From CAYZPE01 sp046050145 (GTDB taxonomy: Bacteria > Patescibacteriota > Minisyncoccia > Phycocordibacterales > CAYZPE01), in assembly GCA_046050145.1 (NCBI GenBank), contig JBJOQC010000037.1, positions 1 through 8,252 of the forward strand: DNA of 8,252 nt, read 5' to 3'. The notes below the pieces were generated by a model, which made no database searches, was not told the DNA's origin, and worked only from the letters and a program-made list of their open reading frames with translations. Position 1 is the stretch's first letter; each line of letters begins with the position of its first letter. Made by a program: the position numbers and the translations under genes. Below are positions 4,952-8,252 of the stretch, in pieces.

Positions 4952-5830
4952 CTATTTAAGTTTCTTATGAACATGTTTACCATAGACCTGATACACAATA
5001 TCAAGATCTTTTTTAGTTGAAATAAGTAAATGAAGATTTTTCTTTTCAAAACTTTCGAGTAATTTAACCCCATGCTTATCTCCAACAGCTTTCTTATACA
5101 TCTCAGTAAACGCAGCGAAGTCTTTTATAAAACAAGCACCTCCCGCTCCACGTCCTGTTTTATGAAGAGGATTATTATAATAAGACGCTGTATGTGTCAT
5201 GTACGGATCAATATCCATTATCTTTTTTATTTCTTCGTACCGAGCGCCAAAAGCAAGAGCTACATCATGGATTAAATTTGAAAAAATGACCCTCAAGTAT
5301 CCATGTGTATTGTGAGTATATTTAAAAATTTCAGCTTCTTTTGCCGTTACAATATGTTCAGACATACCCTTAGCAAAAAAAGATAAAACTTTTTTTGCAT
5401 AAGACATATATTTAGATTGATTTTCTGGTATACCAACAATATTCATTATTGGTTTTTTCACATCTTTATGAGCAGAACTTGCATTAAGAAATTCAGGTGA
5501 AAATAAAATAATTCTATCTGGAAAAATTTTTTGTAACTGATCTGTCGTGCCAGGCAAAAGAGTAGACTTAATAACAACAATTTTTCTCAGTCCCGTGAGA
5601 GTAATTGCCTTTTTTACAATTGAATAATCAAATCCTTTTGGTGTTGTTGGAGTTGGTACTGCGATAAAAACAATATCACAGGTTTTTATTTTATCTTTAT
5701 TGCCAACATATTCTGGCTCTAAAGAGTATCGAACAATAGAAAAACCACGCTCTTCAAAATCATCAGCGTAGCTTTTACCGACAAAACCTTGTCCAATAAA
5801 GCCAATAAGAGGTTTTTTAACGGCTGCCAT
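4952..5830 (-). CDS. Short UDP-glucose/GDP-mannose dehydrogenase family protein lacking the C-terminal domain (292 aa)
   Basis: This family oxidises C6 of an NDP-hexose to a uronic acid using two NAD+. The Rossmann start is GFIGQGFVG (10-18), followed by VPTPTTPKG (58-66), KSTLLPGTT (88-96) and SPEFL (111-115). The central helix has A-K-E-A-E-I-F-K-Y-T-H-N (163-174), and the catalytic region reads GRGAGGACFIKD (226-237). Residues matching the known catalytic set are present: T90, E113, K170, N174, C233 and D237. Full-length enzymes are about 400-450 aa, with a third domain that binds the nucleotide sugar. Here the protein ends about 55 residues after the catalytic cysteine, and only 43 bp separate it from secD, so the third domain is absent. 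It starts 5 bp after the epimerase stop, without a Shine-Dalgarno, which suggests translational coupling. The substrate is probably the epimerase product, but this is inferred. Confidence 0.88.
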   Translation of the reverse strand: MAAVKKPLIGFIGQGFVGKSYADDFEERGFSIVRYSLEPEYVGNKDKIKTCDIVFIAVPTPTTPKGFDYSIVKKAITLTGLRKIVVIKSTLLPGTTDQLQKIFPDRIILFSPEFLNASSAHKDVKKPIMNIVGIPENQSKYMSYAKKVLSFFAKGMSEHIVTAKEAEIFKYTHNTHGYLRVIFSNLIHDVALAFGARYEEIKKIMDIDPYMTHTASYYNNPLHKTGRGAGGACFIKDFAAFTEMYKKAVGDKHGVKLLESFEKKNLHLLISTKKDLDIVYQVYGKHVHKKLK

Positions 5831-5835
5831 GAGAG

Positions 5836-6759
5836 CTACACAATATCATTTATTTTTTTAAGTTCAAGTATACCCTCCTTGAGATCAACCTGAGGTTTCC
5901 ACCCAATAAGCTTAAAGGCTTTTTTATTACCAGCCCTTGTATCGTGAGGTTCAAGTCGAGAAGGAATATATGATATTGGACCTTTTATAAGTTTTGCAAC
6001 CTCACTTATTGAAACATTCTTACCTCTACCTATATTAATAACCTCACCTTTTCCAACCTTATCACTTTCCATTGCTAATATATTAGCCCGAACTACATCA
6101 CGCACATGAGTAAAATCTCGTGTCTGTTTTCCATCTCCAACAATAGTTAAAGGCTTTCCTTCACGACGCTGTTTTAAAAATTTAGCAATCACAAGAGCAT
6201 ACGCACCCTCTTCACTTTGTCCTGGGCCGTACACATTAAAATAACGCAGAGAAACTGTTGGCAAACCATACACTTCACTCCACAAACGACAATACAATTC
6301 ACCCACATATTTCTGTAATCCATACGGACTTTTCGGATGAGCAATCATGTCTTCAACAAGTGGTAATATCTTTTGGTCTCCATAAGCAGAACTTGATGCT
6401 GAATAAATAACCTTCTTCACATTCGCTTGATGAGAAGCAATTAAAACATTGAGTGTGCCTGTAATGTTATTCTCGTGAGTTTCAAATGGATACTCAATCG
6501 AATATTGAACACGAGGTTTTGCTGCAAGATGAAAAACAAAAGAAGCACCTTTAAAAATAGGAATCAGAGCCTTTGAATCTTGAATGCTTACTTTATGTAA
6601 CTTGGCTAACTTTGGAACCTTGCCGTAAACCCTATCACCAGAAAGATTATCAACAATATGCACATCAAAACCCTTACGCACAAGTTCTTCTGATACATGA
6701 GTACCAATAAAGCCCATCCCTCCAACTACAATTACTTTTTGTTTTTTATTAGAATTCAT
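5836..6759 (-). CDS. NAD-dependent epimerase/dehydratase, UDP-sugar 4-epimerase type (GalE/WbpP-like)
   Basis: This is an extended short-chain dehydrogenase/reductase of 307 aa, typical for the family. It has the NAD-binding GGMGFIG (13-19), D37 for the adenosine ribose, HLAAKP (77-82), the SASSSAYG catalytic strand (120-127), Y146-x-x-x-K150, and RYFNVYGP (172-179). DGKQTRDFTHV (209-219) and DTRAG (273-277) are typical of UDP-GlcNAc or UDP-Glc 4-epimerases such as WbpP and GalE. It would interconvert gluco- and galacto-configured nucleotide sugars in the cytoplasm. It lies 20 bp after the sugar-phosphate transferase gene and 5 bp before the dehydrogenase gene, so the pair resembles the WbpP/WbpO-type route to a uronic acid sugar. 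No clear Shine-Dalgarno is present. Exact substrate cannot be told from the sequence; a GDP- or dTDP-sugar enzyme is less likely but possible. Confidence 0.92.
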   Translation of the reverse strand: MNSNKKQKVIVVGGMGFIGTHVSEELVRKGFDVHIVDNLSGDRVYGKVPKLAKLHKVSIQDSKALIPIFKGASFVFHLAAKPRVQYSIEYPFETHENNITGTLNVLIASHQANVKKVIYSASSSAYGDQKILPLVEDMIAHPKSPYGLQKYVGELYCRLWSEVYGLPTVSLRYFNVYGPGQSEEGAYALVIAKFLKQRREGKPLTIVGDGKQTRDFTHVRDVVRANILAMESDKVGKGEVINIGRGKNVSISEVAKLIKGPISYIPSRLEPHDTRAGNKKAFKLIGWKPQVDLKEGILELKKINDIV

Positions 6760-6779
6760 TTTATTTTTTTATCGTTCTT

Positions 6780-8126
6780 CTACACTCCGCTTCGAGAAAA
6801 AAGAGTTTTGATTGTTTTTAATCCTATTTTTATATCAAGAAGAATTGATCGATTTTTAATATAAAACAAATCATATGAAAGTTTATCTCGAGTCTCTTTT
6901 ATGCCTACAGTAAATTTTGGAGGCGCCTTATGATAAATCTGAGCCCAACCAGAAAGACCTGGCTTTATAAGGTGTCGAATATTGTAATACGAAATATCTT
7001 TCTCGTACAGTTTTACTAAATATGGAATTTCTGGACGTGGACCAATAAGAGAAAGGTCTCCACGAAGCACATTCCACAGTTGTGGCAATTCATCAATACG
7101 ACTTCTTCTTAGAAAAGCGCCCACACGAGTCGGGTTTGAGTCTTTTGCAATACCACTTGATTCAGTATGCATCGGCATCGTTCTAAATTTAATAATATTA
7201 ACTATTTTATTATTTTTTCCGACTCGGACTTGAGTAAAAAAGAGTGTTCCCCCATCCTCCAACTTAATCATAAGAAAAACAATAGGATACAACACAAGAG
7301 ACAGTACAAAAAGTACAAATGAGATTGTTATGTCCATACCTCGCTTCAAAAAATCGTAGGTAAATTTTGTAGTTGCAGAAATATTTTCTAGAAACCAACT
7401 ATATCTAAGGAGTGAAAGTGGAATACGGTCAAAAACATCCTCGTAGACACGATACATATCAATAAAACGTACTTTTGAAAAAAGTAGATTATAGAGATGT
7501 GACAACACCGGCTCTATTTTTTCATTTCTCAAATCAAGAACAATAATCTTTACATCTTCAGCATAAACACGCCTCACTATCTCCTCTTGAAAATCAACAG
7601 ATGCAAGCATATCCGCATCAAGAGATGAAATAAAATTTAAACCATACCGACTATTATTATTTACTTCATGGAGCAAATCCTTCATCTCTGTACCACCGCC
7701 AATAAGAAGCGCATTTTCCTTGTATCGAGTACCAAACAAACCATATCCATACAGACGCCAATACAATACCAATAAAAATGACAGAGCAAGATAAATAAAT
7801 AAATTAATTTTTGGAGTAATTCCAAACGATGGAATGAAATAAAAGAAGGCCACAGCAAGAACACTGTTGATGATCTGAGCGTTAAAGATAACTGTCGGCA
7901 ACTTACCCTTGAGTATTGTTGTGTGTTTTTCGTAAAGTCCCGCAATAAAAAACACAATGACCCACACACCAAATAGAATTGCAAAAGGTACTGAGTGAGC
8001 GTTAACCAACTCTCTGCTTGGAAGATCTTGGTACCGTATAAAGAGCATGAACCACAAGGAGACGAGAAACATAAAAACGTCTCCCAAAAAAAGTATGAAC
8101 GCCTCTTTTCTACTTGAAATAGACAT
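6780..8126 (-). CDS. Polyprenyl glycosylphosphotransferase (initiating sugar-phosphate transferase, WbaP-like)
   Basis: This enzyme transfers a sugar 1-phosphate from an NDP-sugar to undecaprenyl phosphate, the first step of a capsule, exopolysaccharide or glycoprotein glycan. The 448-aa protein has the full three-part layout. Four N-terminal membrane segments lie at about 8-30, 46-64, 83-103 and 107-125. A cytoplasmic Rossmann-like domain (about 136-235) has LLIGGG (140-145). The C-terminal transferase domain (about 258-445) has KRGMD (261-265), a hydrophobic reentrant segment (266-288), QVRVGKNNKIVNIIKFRTM (299-317), the catalytic D345-E346 in RIDELPQLWNVLRGD (343-357), and GPRPE (362-366). 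It opens the five-gene minus-strand array, with a promoter at 8175-8202. No Shine-Dalgarno precedes the ATG. The sugar used is not determinable; the following epimerase and dehydrogenase may supply it or a later residue. Confidence 0.95.
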   Translation of the reverse strand: MSISSRKEAFILFLGDVFMFLVSLWFMLFIRYQDLPSRELVNAHSVPFAILFGVWVIVFFIAGLYEKHTTILKGKLPTVIFNAQIINSVLAVAFFYFIPSFGITPKINLFIYLALSFLLVLYWRLYGYGLFGTRYKENALLIGGGTEMKDLLHEVNNNSRYGLNFISSLDADMLASVDFQEEIVRRVYAEDVKIIVLDLRNEKIEPVLSHLYNLLFSKVRFIDMYRVYEDVFDRIPLSLLRYSWFLENISATTKFTYDFLKRGMDITISFVLFVLSLVLYPIVFLMIKLEDGGTLFFTQVRVGKNNKIVNIIKFRTMPMHTESSGIAKDSNPTRVGAFLRRSRIDELPQLWNVLRGDLSLIGPRPEIPYLVKLYEKDISYYNIRHLIKPGLSGWAQIYHKAPPKFTVGIKETRDKLSYDLFYIKNRSILLDIKIGLKTIKTLFSRSGV

Positions 8127-8174
8127 GAATGAGCTATGTTTATTTTAGTCCTGAGTATTAGCTTACAAGGTAGA

Positions 8175-8202
8175 AGTATACAATTTTAACTGGAAAAATC
8201 AA
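8175..8202 (-). promoter_or_regulatory. Promoter upstream of the glycan-sec gene array
   Basis: TTGATT (8197-8202) and TATACT (8175-8180) are 16 bp apart on the minus strand, with TG directly before the -10. Transcription would start near 8168, giving a leader of about 42 nt before the transferase start codon. No terminator appears between the array's genes, so this promoter could serve all five. Confidence 0.6.
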
Positions 8203-8237
8203 CGAATCTAGTGCAGTATAAGAGTTATTCTGTATGG

Positions 8238-8252
8238 AAAAAAAAGCGCCAA
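8238..8252 (-). terminator. Possible remnant of a terminator for the upstream minus-strand gene
   Basis: On the minus strand the window begins with TTGGCGC followed by eight T (8238-8245), the look of the right arm and U tract of an intrinsic terminator. The other arm would lie beyond the window, so this cannot be confirmed here. It would separate an upstream unit from the glycan array. Confidence 0.35.

Noticed and set aside
1..8252. Alternative genetic code with UGA as glycine, as in some CPR lineages
   Set aside because: No in-frame TGA occurs inside the recognised genes, and the 74-residue gene uses TGA as a stop right before a terminator.
1..8252. CRISPR arrays, tRNAs, insertion sequences or prophage genes
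   Set aside because: No spaced direct repeats, cloverleaf candidates, transposase or phage motifs were seen on either strand.

Overview
The window looks like a chromosomal segment of a member of the Candidate Phyla Radiation (Patescibacteria), most likely a Parcubacteria/Paceibacteria lineage. The main support is the 5' part of a 16S rRNA gene with a shortened helix 6, a start of the form AGAGTTTGATCCTAGCTCAG, and a 530-loop pseudoknot in which the usual G505-C526 pair is replaced by U505-A526. AT-rich DNA, small proteins and mostly absent Shine-Dalgarno sites agree with this. The standard genetic code fits: the long genes read through without internal TGA, and one small gene ends with TGA. 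Species-level placement is not possible from the sequence alone.

Layout, left to right. 1-488: 16S rRNA 5' portion on the minus strand, cut by the window edge. 489-844: its long hairpin-rich leader. 852-879: a near-consensus rRNA promoter. 921-957: a terminator that insulates the rRNA promoter from a 74-residue, highly charged protein gene (959-1183). 1207-1398: a compact regulatory unit with a good promoter, micro-ORFs, a terminator hairpin and a perfect 16-bp palindrome. 1410-1978: two tandem paralogous small membrane proteins sharing a WEVVSG motif. 2051-2611: the only plus-strand gene, an unrecognised membrane-anchored protein, which ends at a terminator shared with the convergent secF.

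2673-8126 is a colinear minus-strand array: initiating sugar-phosphate transferase, NDP-sugar epimerase, short NDP-sugar dehydrogenase, SecD, SecF. A promoter at 8175-8202 lies upstream, and no terminator is visible until 2625-2654. The three sugar genes form a module that could make a 4-epimerised nucleotide sugar, oxidise it to a uronic acid form and start a surface glycan on a lipid carrier. SecD and SecF help drive protein export. The window therefore combines envelope biogenesis with the start of a ribosomal RNA operon.

The least explained parts are the tandem WEVVSG proteins, the attenuator-like unit ahead of the 74-residue gene, and the one-domain-short sugar dehydrogenase.
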